DNA of 62,410 bases from Candidatus Binatia bacterium. GTDB taxonomy: Bacteria > Desulfobacterota > Binatia > HRBIN30. The position numbers were made by a program, and so were the translations under genes. Positions within the stretch are counted from its first letter, which is position 1. Each line of letters begins with the position of its first letter. Of this stretch, positions 15,839 through 26,000 are shown piece after piece. Location of the stretch: positions 65,721 through 128,130 of the forward strand of contig JAKLJW010000008.1 in NCBI GenBank assembly GCA_023150935.1, read 5' to 3'. Under the pieces are notes generated by a model. The model saw nothing but the letters and a program-made list of their open reading frames with translations. It was not told where the DNA came from and did not search any database.

Positions 15839-16726
15839 ATGAGCGCCGCGTCGATCACCCCGGAGGCGGTTCGCGCGGGCCTGGAACGCGCTCGCTACCT
15901 GACCACTGCGCGCGTCGAGACCGTCCTCTATCTGGCCCTGGTTCTCGAAAAGCCCCTGTTGATAGAGGGACCCGCGGGGGCGGGCAAGACAGAGATCGCC
16001 AAGGTCCTCGCCACCACTCTCGATACCGACCTGGTGCGCTTGCAGTGCTACGAAGGTCTCGACGAAGCCAGGGCCCTCTACGAATGGAACTACCAGAAGC
16101 AGCTACTTCGCATTCAGGCCGATCGTGCCCAGCACCTGCACTGGACCGAAGTCACGCAGCACATCTTCTCCCATGAGTATCTCCTCGAACGCCCCCTGCT
16201 GAAGGCGCTGACGGCAGCGCGCAAGGTGGTGCTGCTGATCGACGAGATTGACAAGGCCGACGAGGAATTCGAGGCGTTTCTCCTCGAGATTCTCGGCGAT
16301 TTTCAGGTGAGCATCCCGGAGCTCGGTACGATCGCCGCCCGAGTGCGGCCGGCCGTCGTGCTCACCTCGAACCGGGCCCGCGAACTATCCGAGGCGCTCA
16401 AGCGCCGCTGCCTGTACCTTTACCTCGAGTTCCCCGGCGCGGAGATCGAAGGCCGGATCGTCGCCCTCAAGGTTCCCGAACTGGACGCAAAGCTGCGGGA
16501 ACAGGTCGCCCGCTTCGTCAACGCCTTGCGCAAGCTGGACCTGCGCAAGGCCCCGAGCATTGCCGAAACGCTCGACTGGGCGCGCGCCTTGCGGGCGCTG
16601 GGTATTCGGGAGCTCGACAGCGCAGCGGTTCGCCAGACGCTCAACCTTGTGCTCAAGCATGAAGATGATTTGCGCCGCGCCGAGGGCAAACTGGGCACGC
16701 TACTCTCGGCGGCAAACAAGCCATAG
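15839..16726 (+). CDS. MoxR-family AAA+ ATPase (CoxD-like)
   Basis: A 295-residue MoxR AAA+ ATPase. Walker A is EGPAGAGKTE (about 43-52), Walker B is VVLLIDEIDKADEEFE, sensor 1 lies in VVLTSNRARELSEALKRRC, and a winged-helix lid follows. MoxR proteins work with VWA partners as metal-insertion or maturation chaperones; CoxD/CoxE act on the CO-dehydrogenase metal centre. The VWA gene follows after eight bases, giving the expected pair. No Cox structural genes are in the window, so the client is unknown. Confidence 0.88.
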   Translation: MSAASITPEAVRAGLERARYLTTARVETVLYLALVLEKPLLIEGPAGAGKTEIAKVLATTLDTDLVRLQCYEGLDEARALYEWNYQKQLLRIQADRAQHLHWTEVTQHIFSHEYLLERPLLKALTAARKVVLLIDEIDKADEEFEAFLLEILGDFQVSIPELGTIAARVRPAVVLTSNRARELSEALKRRCLYLYLEFPGAEIEGRIVALKVPELDAKLREQVARFVNALRKLDLRKAPSIAETLDWARALRALGIRELDSAAVRQTLNLVLKHEDDLRRAEGKLGTLLSAANKP

Positions 16727-16734
16727 GCATCCCG

Positions 16735-17871
16735 GTGCGAACCAGGTTGCTGCAGTTCATCGACGCGTTGCGCGCTGCGGGGGTGGCGCCATCGGTCGCC
16801 GAGACTCTCGACGCAGTAGCCGCCGCAGCTCAAGTCGGGATCGACAGGGCCACGCTCCGGGAGGCTCTCGCCGCTACTCTGGTGAAGGATCACGCCGAAC
16901 GCCATCAGTTCGACGATACCTTCGACCGTTTCTTTGCGGTCCCACGACGGCCCGGGAAGCGGACCGAGTACGGGACTCAGACCGGCGAAGGACTGGGCAC
17001 GGCTCGGTCCGATGAAACCGGCACCGGCACTCCCCTACCGGGAATGAAGCCGGCGCCCCGAATCGTCGGAAAGCCGACCGCGACATCGGAACGTCGCCAA
17101 CGGGATGAGCGCAAGTCTGCCGACGCGGACGCGGCCCACCGTCTGGCTCGGGCTAAAGCCGCACAGAACCGCCCGTTCGCGGAGATGGACCCGATCGAGG
17201 TCGAAGAGTGCGATGCTCTGGTCGAGGAGCTTGCGCGCCGCTTTCGCGCCCACCTGCGTCGTCGACTGCGCATGGCCCCGAGGGGGCGGCTCGATCTGCG
17301 CCGGACCATCCGGCAATCGATCGCGACGGGGGGTGCGATGATCGATCCGGCTTTCCGTTTTCGTCGCCCGGGACGGCCGGATCTTATCGCCCTTTGCGAC
17401 CACTCCTACTCTGTGATTACCGCGAGTCGGTTCTTCGTTTCTCTGTTGATTCCGGCGGGCAGTTTCTTTCGTCGGGTACACGTCTTCGCTTACGTCGACA
17501 CTCCCGTCGAGGTCTCGCAGGTGGACGGCCACCTGGTCCCGCACGAGCCCCTCGACCTCTACGCGCGATCCGACTTCGGGCGTGTTCTCGACGATCTCTG
17601 GGCCGGCTATGCACGCCTGTTCACCCGCAGCACGGTGCTCGTGGTGCTCGGCGATGCGCGCAACAACCGCCGGCCGCCGCGCGCAGACCTGCTGGCGCGG
17701 ATGCGTTATCTGGTGCGTCGAATCGTCTGGTTGAATCCGGAAGCGCCGGCGCGCTGGAACACAGGCGACAGCGTCATGCGAGCCTACGAAACGGCTTGCG
17801 ACGCCGTACTTCCTGCGGCGACCCTGCGCGAGCTTATGGCCGCGCTGCGCCTTACCTTCGGGCGCCCATAA
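16735..17871 (+). CDS. VWA-domain protein, CoxE-like
   Basis: A 378-residue partner of the upstream MoxR ATPase. The N-terminal part is helical (LLQFIDALRAAGVAPSVAET, typical of CoxE-like proteins), the middle is charged and low in complexity, and a C-terminal von Willebrand A domain begins about residue 222 with LIALCDHSYSV. The MIDAS DxSxS pattern is intact as DHSYS, and VLGDARNNRRPP supplies the later acidic site. The GTG at 16735 lies eight bases after the MoxR stop. A hairpin terminator follows the stop. Confidence 0.85.
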   Translation: MRTRLLQFIDALRAAGVAPSVAETLDAVAAAAQVGIDRATLREALAATLVKDHAERHQFDDTFDRFFAVPRRPGKRTEYGTQTGEGLGTARSDETGTGTPLPGMKPAPRIVGKPTATSERRQRDERKSADADAAHRLARAKAAQNRPFAEMDPIEVEECDALVEELARRFRAHLRRRLRMAPRGRLDLRRTIRQSIATGGAMIDPAFRFRRPGRPDLIALCDHSYSVITASRFFVSLLIPAGSFFRRVHVFAYVDTPVEVSQVDGHLVPHEPLDLYARSDFGRVLDDLWAGYARLFTRSTVLVVLGDARNNRRPPRADLLARMRYLVRRIVWLNPEAPARWNTGDSVMRAYETACDAVLPAATLRELMAALRLTFGRP

Positions 17872-17874
17872 ACG

Positions 17875-17904
17875 ACGGGCGGCGCCCTGATGGACGCCGC
17901 CCGT
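17875..17904. terminator. Bidirectional hairpin between convergent genes
   Basis: Arms ACGGGCGGCG (17875-17884) and CGCCGCCCGT (17895-17904) form a perfect 10-bp stem with a 10-base loop. It sits between the CoxE-like stop and the stop of the convergent surface protein, so it can end transcription from both sides. Confidence 0.6.
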
Positions 17905-17942
17905 ACCGTTAACCGCAGTTCGGGCGAAATACGGAGGCGTTC

Positions 17943-19193
17943 TTACCGGCGCATCCTCCTGAAGGCCATGGCGCCGAGCAGACCGGCGAGCACACCGACC
18001 ATAGACAGCGACAGCGTCGGGACCGGCGTCACGGCACCTACGGTGATCGGCAGGCCAGCGAGCTGATTGCAGGTGTCGAACGGGAAGATACGTTGCCCCG
18101 TCTGCAGCGGCGGCGCGACGTTCACCAGGAAGTTGCCGAGTGCGTCGACGCTCCCGGTACCGATGGGTGTATCCGAGGTGGAGCACACGGCATCGTTACC
18201 GCAATCGTAGATCGTGATGCAGTTGTTGCCTGGGGTAGCATTCGGAATCGCGCGCCCGGTAACTGCCGTCGAGCCGGCAGTCGCGCCGCCGGTAATGGAT
18301 GGCGGGACCGCGGTCGGCGTCGGGGTCTGGGTACGCGTCGGCGTAAGCGTCGGGCTACTGCTGGGCGTCCGCGTCGCGGTCTGGGTCGGGGTGTTGGACG
18401 GCGGTGGGGTATCCGTCGGGGTCGCCGTGATCGTCGGGGTATTCGTCGGTGGAGCGGTCGGGGTAATCGTCGGACTGTTGGTTGGCGGCACGGTCGGTGT
18501 CTGTGTCGGCGTGTCGGTCGGCGGCGACGTCGGCGTCCGCGTCGGTGTGTCGGTGGGCGTATTGCTTGGTGCAGGAGTTGGCGTGTCAGTCGGAGTCTCG
18601 GTCGGCAGCGGAGTATCGGTCGGCGTAAGCGTCGGCAGAGCCGTCGGTGTCTCCGTGGGTGTATCGGTGGGTACGGCGGTGGGTGTATCGGTGGGAGCCT
18701 CCGTTGGCGTTGGCGTGGGACAATCGCTGACGCTGATCGAGCCGTTGTTGGTGCCGGTGCAGGCGACCTCGTCGATCTCGCATCCCGAAAGGCTGAGCGT
18801 CGACGATACGCTGTTGCTCACGCCCTGGAACGTGATGTTGGCAAGCGTCCCGCCACCGCTGCGCGCCACGGTGCACGCAATGGCTATGGACACCTTTCCG
18901 ATGGTGTTGTTGATGTTGGGTGTAAACGTGCAGTCGGACACGAAGGCGCCGACGGTTGCGCTGGATGCGGTAACGACGTTCTTGTCGAAATTCACATCGA
19001 ACTGAAGAGCCAGCGCGCCGGTGGCGTCGTCTACCGTAACGGCTATCCCGGTCGTCCCGCAGCCGGTAATGCTCCCGCTGCCGACGCTAACGGTATTAGC
19101 CGCCTGGGCAGCGCCGGCGACCAGAGTGGTAACCACGGCCGTCACAACGACCGCCAGCCAACACCTGCCGTGGATTCGGGCTGATTTCACCAT
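17943..19193 (-). CDS. Exported cohesin-like protein with Pro-Thr linker and IPTL-like C-terminal sorting tail
   Basis: A 416-residue protein. The signal peptide ends near AGAAQAAN (about residue 32). A cohesin-like beta domain follows to about residue 155 ([29 protein letters not shown]), then about 140 residues of TPTxTPT linker and a small Cys-containing domain ([16 protein letters not shown]). The tail is VPTLSLSMV, a hydrophobic helix, then FRRMRR: the motif-helix-arginine plan of IPTL-CTERM signals processed by exosortase-type enzymes. I start at the ATG of MVKSARI, preceded by GGGAGG. The cohesin call rests on pattern only. Confidence 0.72.
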   Translation of the reverse strand: MVKSARIHGRCWLAVVVTAVVTTLVAGAAQAANTVSVGSGSITGCGTTGIAVTVDDATGALALQFDVNFDKNVVTASSATVGAFVSDCTFTPNINNTIGKVSIAIACTVARSGGGTLANITFQGVSNSVSSTLSLSGCEIDEVACTGTNNGSISVSDCPTPTPTEAPTDTPTAVPTDTPTETPTALPTLTPTDTPLPTETPTDTPTPAPSNTPTDTPTRTPTSPPTDTPTQTPTVPPTNSPTITPTAPPTNTPTITATPTDTPPPSNTPTQTATRTPSSSPTLTPTRTQTPTPTAVPPSITGGATAGSTAVTGRAIPNATPGNNCITIYDCGNDAVCSTSDTPIGTGSVDALGNFLVNVAPPLQTGQRIFPFDTCNQLAGLPITVGAVTPVPTLSLSMVGVLAGLLGAMAFRRMRR

Positions 19194-19368
19194 CGTTCCT
19201 CCCGGATAATGTCTGCGCACGGTCGTTCTGCCACGCTAGCGCCCAAAGTCAAGGCAAAGCTCGCAGGGATACGCCGACCGGTTCGCGCCCGCTATACCTA
19301 GCACTCGCCGGGCCATCGCCCTCGTCCCTCTATTTCGTGAAACCCTAACGTCACCCGTCATCGGGTAA

Positions 19369-19402
19369 ACGCAAAGAGGGAGCCATGGCTCCCTCTTTGC
19401 GT
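19369..19402. terminator. Perfect 34-bp palindromic terminator
   Basis: ACGCAAAGAGGGAGCCA (19369-19385) is followed directly by its exact reverse complement (19386-19402). It begins 18 bases after the stop of the PT-rich gene at 19421-20521 on the minus strand and is followed by TTT in that direction. The stem core GAGGGAGCC resembles the terminator of its paralogue at 20624-20649. Confidence 0.7.
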
Positions 19403-19420
19403 CGTTTCGGTGTCTCGCGG

Positions 19421-20521
19421 TTACGCCCTCGGCGCCGATACGCCTCGCCGCAGCATCCAGAGGATGGCGAGAACGAGGCCGGAGACCATCACCAGGCCTG
19501 CGGGTGAAGTAGGCGACGGCACCACCGGGATCGGCGGCGACGTCGGCGAGGGCGTGACGGTTGGCGTGTTCGTCGGCGTAATTGTCGGCGTATTCGTCGG
19601 GGTATTCGTCGGCGTCTGCGTAGCGGTTACCGTCGGCGTATTCGTCGGCGTTTGCGTCGGCGTTATCGTCGGCGTGTTGGTCGGTGTGTTCGTCGGTGTC
19701 TGGGTCGGCGTGTTGGTCGGGGTGTTCGTCGGCGTCGCGGTCGGGGTGTTGGTCGGGGTGCTGGTAGCGGTCGCCGTTGGCGTATTCGTCGGTGTATCCG
19801 TCGGCGTACTGGTCGGGGTTTCAGTTGGGGTCAGCGTCGGGGTGTTGGTCGGTGTCGGGGTCGGCTCCTGCACGGTCATGATGTCCGAGCCCTGCGCACC
19901 CCCCTGGACATCTGTGTCGATATGGAGCATGTCCACGCGGGCCAGCGTCCGCGTCTGTCCGGCTGGCAGCGCGCTCACTTTCGGCATCTTGAGGACATCG
20001 ACCGTGAAGTCGATAATGCAGGATGCATTGGCGCTACCCGGGGGACCCAAGTCTATAGGCGCTGGTGGCGTTAAGACGACCTCACCGGTAACAGCGTCTG
20101 AAACAGAGATAGCAAAGTTTACCCCGGCGCAGCCCACGCTACCGACGCCCACGGCGTTCACTGAAAACACGTTGAGATCAATATCCGGGGCGGGGCAAAC
20201 GCCACCCGGTGTCGTAGTCGCACACGACGGGGTGTACTTAATGTTACTCAGTCGGACGTTACCGGTCGACTGCAGGCCATCGGAAAGGTTTGTGATCGTC
20301 ACGCGGCGCGGCACATTGACATTGCCGACAACGACCGCGGTTTGTCCGCTCGGCACGTCAGCGCCCCCGACCCCCGTCGGTTCGGCCAGCGCTACGGGAA
20401 CAACGCCACAAATAACGACCGCAGCCGCCAACCCAACTCGAAGCCTCACCCAAGCCACCCGCTCGCGCCGGGCCTCAGGGTGACGAGTCGCCGATGCAGA
20501 CGTCCCTTTCGCTCGATTCAT
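19421..20521 (-). CDS. Exported PT-rich surface protein A with shared novel C-terminal tail
   Basis: A 366-residue protein. A long-N-region signal peptide ends near VALAEPTG. A domain of about 165 residues follows ([30 protein letters not shown]; four Cys; [18 protein letters not shown]), then about 115 residues of TPTNTPT linker. The tail [15 protein letters not shown] leads into a hydrophobic helix ending WMLRR. The paralogue at 20689-21576 shares the domain and the tail. The tail plan matches C-terminal sorting signals, but the motif is none I know. The start at ATG 20521 is preceded by GAGGAGGAGAG. Confidence 0.75.
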   Translation of the reverse strand: MNRAKGTSASATRHPEARRERVAWVRLRVGLAAAVVICGVVPVALAEPTGVGGADVPSGQTAVVVGNVNVPRRVTITNLSDGLQSTGNVRLSNIKYTPSCATTTPGGVCPAPDIDLNVFSVNAVGVGSVGCAGVNFAISVSDAVTGEVVLTPPAPIDLGPPGSANASCIIDFTVDVLKMPKVSALPAGQTRTLARVDMLHIDTDVQGGAQGSDIMTVQEPTPTPTNTPTLTPTETPTSTPTDTPTNTPTATATSTPTNTPTATPTNTPTNTPTQTPTNTPTNTPTITPTQTPTNTPTVTATQTPTNTPTNTPTITPTNTPTVTPSPTSPPIPVVPSPTSPAGLVMVSGLVLAILWMLRRGVSAPRA

Positions 20522-20623
20522 TCGCTCTCCTCCTCGCATCCCCATTAGAGACCGTCCCCCCTTAGCCGCTTCGTACTGCCGCTTGCTCCGAGTCATCCCC
20601 ATCTGCGTCAAGGAGACGAGAAC

Positions 20624-20649
20624 GAGGGGGAGCCGCCTGGCTCCCCCTC
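20624..20649. terminator. Terminator hairpin after PT-rich protein B
   Basis: GAGGGGGAGCC (20624-20634) pairs perfectly with GGCTCCCCCTC (20639-20649) across a GCCT loop. It lies 40 bases past the stop of the minus-strand gene at 20689-21576. It closely resembles the terminator of the paralogous gene. Confidence 0.65.
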
Positions 20650-20688
20650 AATCAACCGATTCTCCCAATAAACCCTTGAGAGTCGCCC

Positions 20689-21576
20689 TCAGGCGCCCCT
20701 GGCTCCCTGTGCAGCTCGTCGCAACATCCAGAAGATGGCCACGGCCAGTCCGGTCACCATCAGAAGGCCGGCAGGCGACGTCGGTGACGGGACGACCGGC
20801 ACCGGTGGCGACGTGGGTGTCGGGCTCACCGTAGCCGTACGCGTCGGCGTCGACGTGGGCGTCGGCGTGGTCGTCGGAGTATCAGTCGCCGTCGGTGTGC
20901 TGGTATGCGTTGGCGTTACGGTCGGGGTCGGGGTCGGCGGCTCCAACACCGTCAGCAGGTCTGAACCCTGTGCCCCACCCTGCACCTGGGTGTTGATGTG
21001 CAGCATGTCCACGCGAGAAAGCACACGCGTCTGCCCGGCCGGCAACGAGCTGGCCTTTGGCAGCTTGTTTACGCCGAAGGTGAAATCGATGACGCAGCGG
21101 TCATTCGCGCCCCCCGGCTGACTCAGTATGATCGGAGCCGGCGGTGTGAACACCAGCTCACCGGTGGTGGCGTCAGACTGGCTCACAGTAAAGGTCACGC
21201 CCGCGCACGCACCGGTGGTTCCCGAGGCGGTCGCGCTAACTGTAAACACGCCTTTATCGACATCCGCAAACGGGCAGATGCCAGTCGGCGTCGTCGTAGC
21301 ACAGGAAGGCGTGTACTTGATGTTGCTCAATTGCACGTCGCCCGTCGCCTGAATGCCGTCCGAGAGGTTGATGATCGTCATACGACCGGGAACACCAGAC
21401 TGCCCCACCTGCACGACGTTGCCTCCGGGAAAGCTCGGAATGTCCGCCCCCCCGACTCCCGTCGGGGCAGCATTCGCCGAGGACGCTAGTAGCGCACCGG
21501 CCAAAATCGCCAAACAGCCACTCACAACGCGCGTCACGTGTCCTGCGGCCCCGCGGAAACCACCATGTCGACTCAT
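20689..21576 (-). CDS. Exported PT-rich surface protein B, paralogue of protein A
   Basis: A 295-residue protein. The signal peptide ends near ASSANAAPTG. The same domain as protein A follows ([58 protein letters not shown]), then a shorter TPT linker of about 50 residues. The tail is nearly the same: [15 protein letters not shown], helix, WMLRR. The pair arose by tandem duplication, with the linker and parts of the domain diverging. The ATG at 21576 follows GAGGAGGAGAA. Function is unknown; cell-surface or secreted placement is inferred from the architecture. Confidence 0.75.
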   Translation of the reverse strand: MSRHGGFRGAAGHVTRVVSGCLAILAGALLASSANAAPTGVGGADIPSFPGGNVVQVGQSGVPGRMTIINLSDGIQATGDVQLSNIKYTPSCATTTPTGICPFADVDKGVFTVSATASGTTGACAGVTFTVSQSDATTGELVFTPPAPIILSQPGGANDRCVIDFTFGVNKLPKASSLPAGQTRVLSRVDMLHINTQVQGGAQGSDLLTVLEPPTPTPTVTPTHTSTPTATDTPTTTPTPTSTPTRTATVSPTPTSPPVPVVPSPTSPAGLLMVTGLAVAIFWMLRRAAQGARGA

Positions 21577-21724
21577 ACGATTCTCCTCCTCATCGCGCTG
21601 ATTCGGTTGCCACCCCGCCAACACACAACTGTCGTTCCACGCACCTTTGCCCCCATGGCAGCCACGGCTCGGGATTGACGAACCTCCTCATCCGAGGCAC
21701 ATACGGCCCGATAAACCTTGGCGG

Positions 21725-21753
21725 TGTGTACTCCGCTTCTTCGGGGTTGTCAA
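21725..21753 (-). promoter_or_regulatory. Sigma-70-type promoter for PT-rich protein B
   Basis: On the minus strand TTGACA (21753-21748) and TACACA (21730-21725) are spaced by 17 bases, a close consensus match. The start codon at 21576 is about 145 bases downstream, leaving a long leader. Confidence 0.5.
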
Positions 21754-22021
21754 GCCAAAGTCACGGGCGAACGGCCAACAAGTACGGGCCAAAACGCCCG
21801 GAGCCCGGCCCGGGCAGGCCCGTATCCAGACGGCAGTCGCCAGGGCAGGCCCAGCCGGCCGCCGGAACACTGTCGCGATGGGCGCGAAGGCGCAGGACAC
21901 GACGCCAGCGCACTACCTTGCGCCGCCCCGCGCGATTCCCGCCGAGTCGCCACCTCCGCAGCAGCCACACGCGACGGGGTGCCCGGACCACGACACGCGA
22001 TCGAAGCGAAGGCGGCACGGA
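21754..22021. other. Intergenic region without a recognised gene
   Basis: With the leader of protein B, this makes a 445-base gap between the PT-rich and DUF1566-like genes. Beyond the promoter at 21725-21753 I see only GC-rich noncoding sequence and no convincing ORF on either strand. Confidence 0.4.
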
Positions 22022-22696
22022 TCACCAGCCACCGCGCACGGCCCGAACGTGGAAGCCGCCAGCCTTCGGACCGAAACCCACATCGCCGTCGTAAAAGGAT
22101 ACGTACCTTGCCGCGCTCGCATCGCCACCGCTGCCGGTCGCCGACCAGTACAAGGCGGAAGGTCCAGATTGCGTGCAACTACAGGTCGTCACCGTACAAC
22201 CCGGAGCGCAATCGGTGTCGAAGACCGCCGGAACGCACGGACTCGTGGCGCACGGGTACGGTTCCGGTAACAGGATTGTTTGCAACTCCGAAAGAGTAGG
22301 CAGTCGCCAGTCGTTCGCGCCCGCAAACCCGGCGCTGTTCAGTCCAAAGGTCAGGAACGTCGCAAATGCCGTTCCGTCGCCGTTGTACGGTGCGCCCGTG
22401 CTCCATGAGTGCCCGGCATCCTTGTCTTGGATCCCGCCGTCATCGCTCTTCTTCTCCCACGCCAAGCCGGTCAGGTTGTCCGTGATCGTGCCATTGCCAT
22501 TATCGACGTACCGCGGCTGGTCACACGTCGTGCCGGTAAACCTGGATTGAAGTGCGGACCAGGCCCTTTCGTAATTCTCCCGGCATCTCAGCAACTTCTT
22601 TCTAGCCTTCGTGTAGTCTAGCCGGCCAGCGTACATTTTCGTGTACACGTAAACCACCCAACCCTCAACGCAGCACCCGTCTCTTGACAGGACCAA
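22022..22696 (-). CDS. DUF1566 / Lcl C-terminal domain protein
   Basis: The C-terminal 165 or so residues show the DUF1566 pattern: RYVDNGNGTITDNLTGLAWE, NDWRLPTLSELQTIL, ALYWSATGSGG and a final FHVRAVRGG. These domains occur in secreted or surface bacterial proteins. The N-terminus here has no signal peptide (MVLSRDGCCVEGWVVYVYTK, then a basic KARKKLLRCRENY helix), and a dispersed repeat begins right at its 5' end. The gene may be truncated or start later, for example at MYAGRLDY. Cysteines cluster at CAPGCTVTTCSC. Confidence 0.62.
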   Translation of the reverse strand: MVLSRDGCCVEGWVVYVYTKMYAGRLDYTKARKKLLRCRENYERAWSALQSRFTGTTCDQPRYVDNGNGTITDNLTGLAWEKKSDDGGIQDKDAGHSWSTGAPYNGDGTAFATFLTFGLNSAGFAGANDWRLPTLSELQTILLPEPYPCATSPCVPAVFDTDCAPGCTVTTCSCTQSGPSALYWSATGSGGDASAARYVSFYDGDVGFGPKAGGFHVRAVRGGW

Positions 22697-22760
22697 GGCC
22701 TCGGAGTCGCAGACGGAGCCTTGATACGCCTCCCTGGGAACGCAGGCGTCCCGCCCGCTG
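22691..22760 (-). repeat. Dispersed intergenic repeat, family R2 copy 2 (inverted)
   Basis: The reverse complement of this block matches 1838-1911 with only a few differences over about 65 bases, including TTCCCAGGGAGGCG and TATCAAGGCTCCGTC. It lies in the 341-bp gap before the NHL gene, at the 5' edge of the DUF1566-like gene. The rest of that gap shows nothing definite. Confidence 0.65.
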
Positions 22761-23037
22761 CCTCGTGCTTGAATCCACTAGCCAGTGGGCGGGACGGGAA
22801 TACCCGGGCCGCCCAGGGTTAACGCCGGCGCGGAACGCTCGGAAAACCGACACTTGTCACTAATCCGCCACTACCGTGCGGCCTAATTGAATCTGCGGTT
22901 GGAATAACCCCGAAAAACACGCTAGCCTGAGCGAGGTTCCCGGCACTGGCACGATTACTGAACCAAATCCGCCGCAGGAACCCTCGGGTGGTGGGTGGTG
23001 GTGTGACGGCGAAGAGGAGGCGGACAGAGGCAGTCGC

Positions 23038-26000
23038 GTGCGACAATCCCCCACAGCGCAATTGAACGGTAATCGTCAGCGGTTTCGAACGCTTGCCGCC
23101 GCCCTGTCAGGGGCCCTCGCGTTCGGTGTCCCGGCATTGGCCGCCTTCCCGGGCGTCGGCCTCATCGGTTTGTTCGCCGGCGGACGAAACGGCGACGGTG
23201 GACCGGCCACGCAGGCAGTCATCGATCCATATGGCGTAGAAGTGTGCGCCAGTGGCGGCGGCTCGACTAACCTCCTCATTGCAGACTTCAAGGGACGCCG
23301 CATCCGACTCGTCGATGGCGTCACGGGCGCCATTAGCACGATCGCCGGCAACGGCGTCGCCAGCTTCGGCGGGGACGGCGGATCGTCAATAGATGCTACC
23401 CTGGCGGATCCCGTCGACGTCACATGCGATACCGACGGGACGATTTACGAAGCCGAGATCAGCAGCCGCCGCGTCCGCCGCATCCGTAACGGCATCATTG
23501 CAACCGTCGTTGGAAACGGCACCTACGGCTTTTCAGGCGATGGCGGACCCGCCACCCAGGCCGCCATTACCAATCCATACGGTCTGGCCTTGGATCGTAA
23601 CGGCAACCTGTACATCGCCGACTTTAGCAATCGACGGATTCGGCGAGTCGATGCGGCAGGTATCATTACAACCGTCGCCGGCAACGGTAGCAACGGCTAC
23701 TCGGGCGACGGCGGACCCGCCACCCAGGCTGCCATGTCGAGTCCGTCCGACGTCGCGGTGGGACTTCGGGGCGAACTGTACATCGCCGATTTCTACAACG
23801 CGGTGGTGCGCAAGGTGGAGTCCGGCGTCATCACCACTGTCGCGGGTGATGGATTCATGGGATTCGGCGGCGACGGGGGTGCGGCCACGCGCGCACGCCT
23901 GAACCAGCCTTTTCGCGTTGCGGTCGATGCCGCGGGCGACCTCCTTATCCTCGACGCCGGCAACTACCGAGTGCGCAAGGTGGACACCGACACTGGGATC
24001 ATCACCACCGTCGCCGGCAACGGCACGAACGCGACTGCTGGCGATGGCGGGCCCGCGCTGTCGGCCAGTCTCTTCTCCCCGGGAAGCCTCGCCGCAGATA
24101 AAGCCGGGCGGTTCTATGTAGGCAGCAGGACGACCACCAGCGCGGCTTGGTCGTATGACAACCGCGTACGCATGGTCGACACGGCGGCCCGCATTACCTC
24201 CGTGGTCGGACTGACCCATAACGGTGACGGCAAGCCTGCCGTCGACGCCATCATCGATCCCGCCGGACTCGCGATCAAAGGCACCGGAGATGTGTACATC
24301 GCCGACGACCGCAACAACCAGGTACGCCGGATCGACGGCGCTACTGGGTACATCAGCACCGTGGCCGGTAGCGGTGCCGGTACGTTCTCCGGTGACGGCG
24401 GCCCCGCCGTGAGCGCGTCACTCTGGAAACCCACGGACGTTGCCGTCGACACCAACGGCGTTGTCTGGATCGGAGACAGCAACAACTCCCGGATCCGTCG
24501 CATCGGCACCGACGGCGTTATTTCAACCTTCGCCGGGAACGGCAACTACGCGTACGGCGGCGATGGTGGCGACGCGCTGCAAGCCAGCTTCAAGTACCTC
24601 CGCGGTATTGCCGTCGACAGCGCAGGTTCGGTGTACGTGGCCGACACCGGAAACAACCGAATCCGAAAGATCGCGCCGAGCCGCATTATTACAACCGTCG
24701 CCGGAAACGGTACCTACGGGCTCGGCGGTGACGGCGGGCTGGCGACCTCCGCACTACTCGCGTCCCCAACAGACGTCACAGTCGGGGGTGACGGGACCCT
24801 GTACATAGCCGACCGCGGCAACTCCCGCATTCGGGCCGTAAAAACCAACGGCACCATCGTGACCGTGGCTGGCCTCTACGAGGGTTTCGCCGGCGACGGC
24901 GGTCCTGCAACCAGTGCCTGGCTGCGATGGCCCTCGTCTGTCAGTCTCGACCTGGCCGGAAACATCTACATCGGTGACGAGGGCAACCTCCGCGTCCGCA
25001 AGGTCGACGCGGTCACGAACATCATCACAACGATTGCCGGGAACGGCACCGGTGGGTTCCTCGGCGACGGCGGACCGGCCACCGAGGCCACTCTGTACGC
25101 CCCCGCCGGGGTTGTCGTGGACAGCGGTGGCCACCTGTATATCTCGCAAAAGGAATCCGCGAGCATCCGCGTAGTCAGCCTCGGCGGGGGCGCCGCACCG
25201 ACGCCAACAGTCGGAGCATCTAACACCCCGACCCGCACATATACGCCGACGCCCACCGCCACGCCGATCCCGGCTACCCCCACCCGCACTCCGACCAGAA
25301 CGTTCACGCATACCCCAACCGTTGCCTTCACACCCACTGTCATCCCGACCCCGACCAGAACCCATACCGGCACTTCGACCTTCACCCCGACCCGGACCCC
25401 CACCTTCACCGCCTCATGGACCCCCACACCAACCCGCACCGCCACCTACACCCCTACCTCGACCTATACCCGAACCTCGACCCCGACCCGCACCACAACC
25501 CTCACTCCCTCATGGACCCCCACGCCAACCCGCACCAATACCTTCACCCCCACCCGCACCCCGACACCCAGCGCGTCGCTGACCGGTACGCCGACTCATA
25601 CCGCCACCTTCACCCCATCGTCGACATCGACGCCGACCCGAACCCCGACCGTCACTCCAACCGCCAACCCAACGAATACCCCCGTCGCCACCGCGACAAC
25701 CACGTCGTCGCCCACGTCACGGCCGACAGACACCGCCACGCCGGAACCGACACCTACGCTCGGCGCTCTCTTCAGTCTTGCGGGTCAGGTGCACTACCAT
25801 CACAGCGGGCAACCGGTAACGGGAACCACCGTCCTGCTGGTCGGGCCGACCCCCGCGTGGACGAACACCGACACCGGCGGCGGCTATGTGTTCGATGGCA
25901 TCTCGTCGGCCGACTGGCGTATGGAACCGAGCAAGATCGGCGACGTGGGCGGGGCCGTCAGTGCCCTCGACGCGGCCCTGGTCCTGCAGAACGTGGTCGG

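Noticed and set aside
18214..19005. A second plus-strand GV-repeat frame
   Set aside because: Antisense shadow of the PT linker of the 17943-19193 protein.
19410..20483. Plus-strand frame of GV-type repeats (VGVFVGV) over the PT-rich gene
   Set aside because: It is the exact antisense of the TPT linker codons, lacks a ribosome site, and the minus strand has signal peptide, domain, linker and tail in order.
22947..22962. Sigma-54 promoter before the NHL gene (TGGCACGATTACTGAA)
   Set aside because: The -24 half is perfect, but the essential -12 GC is GA.
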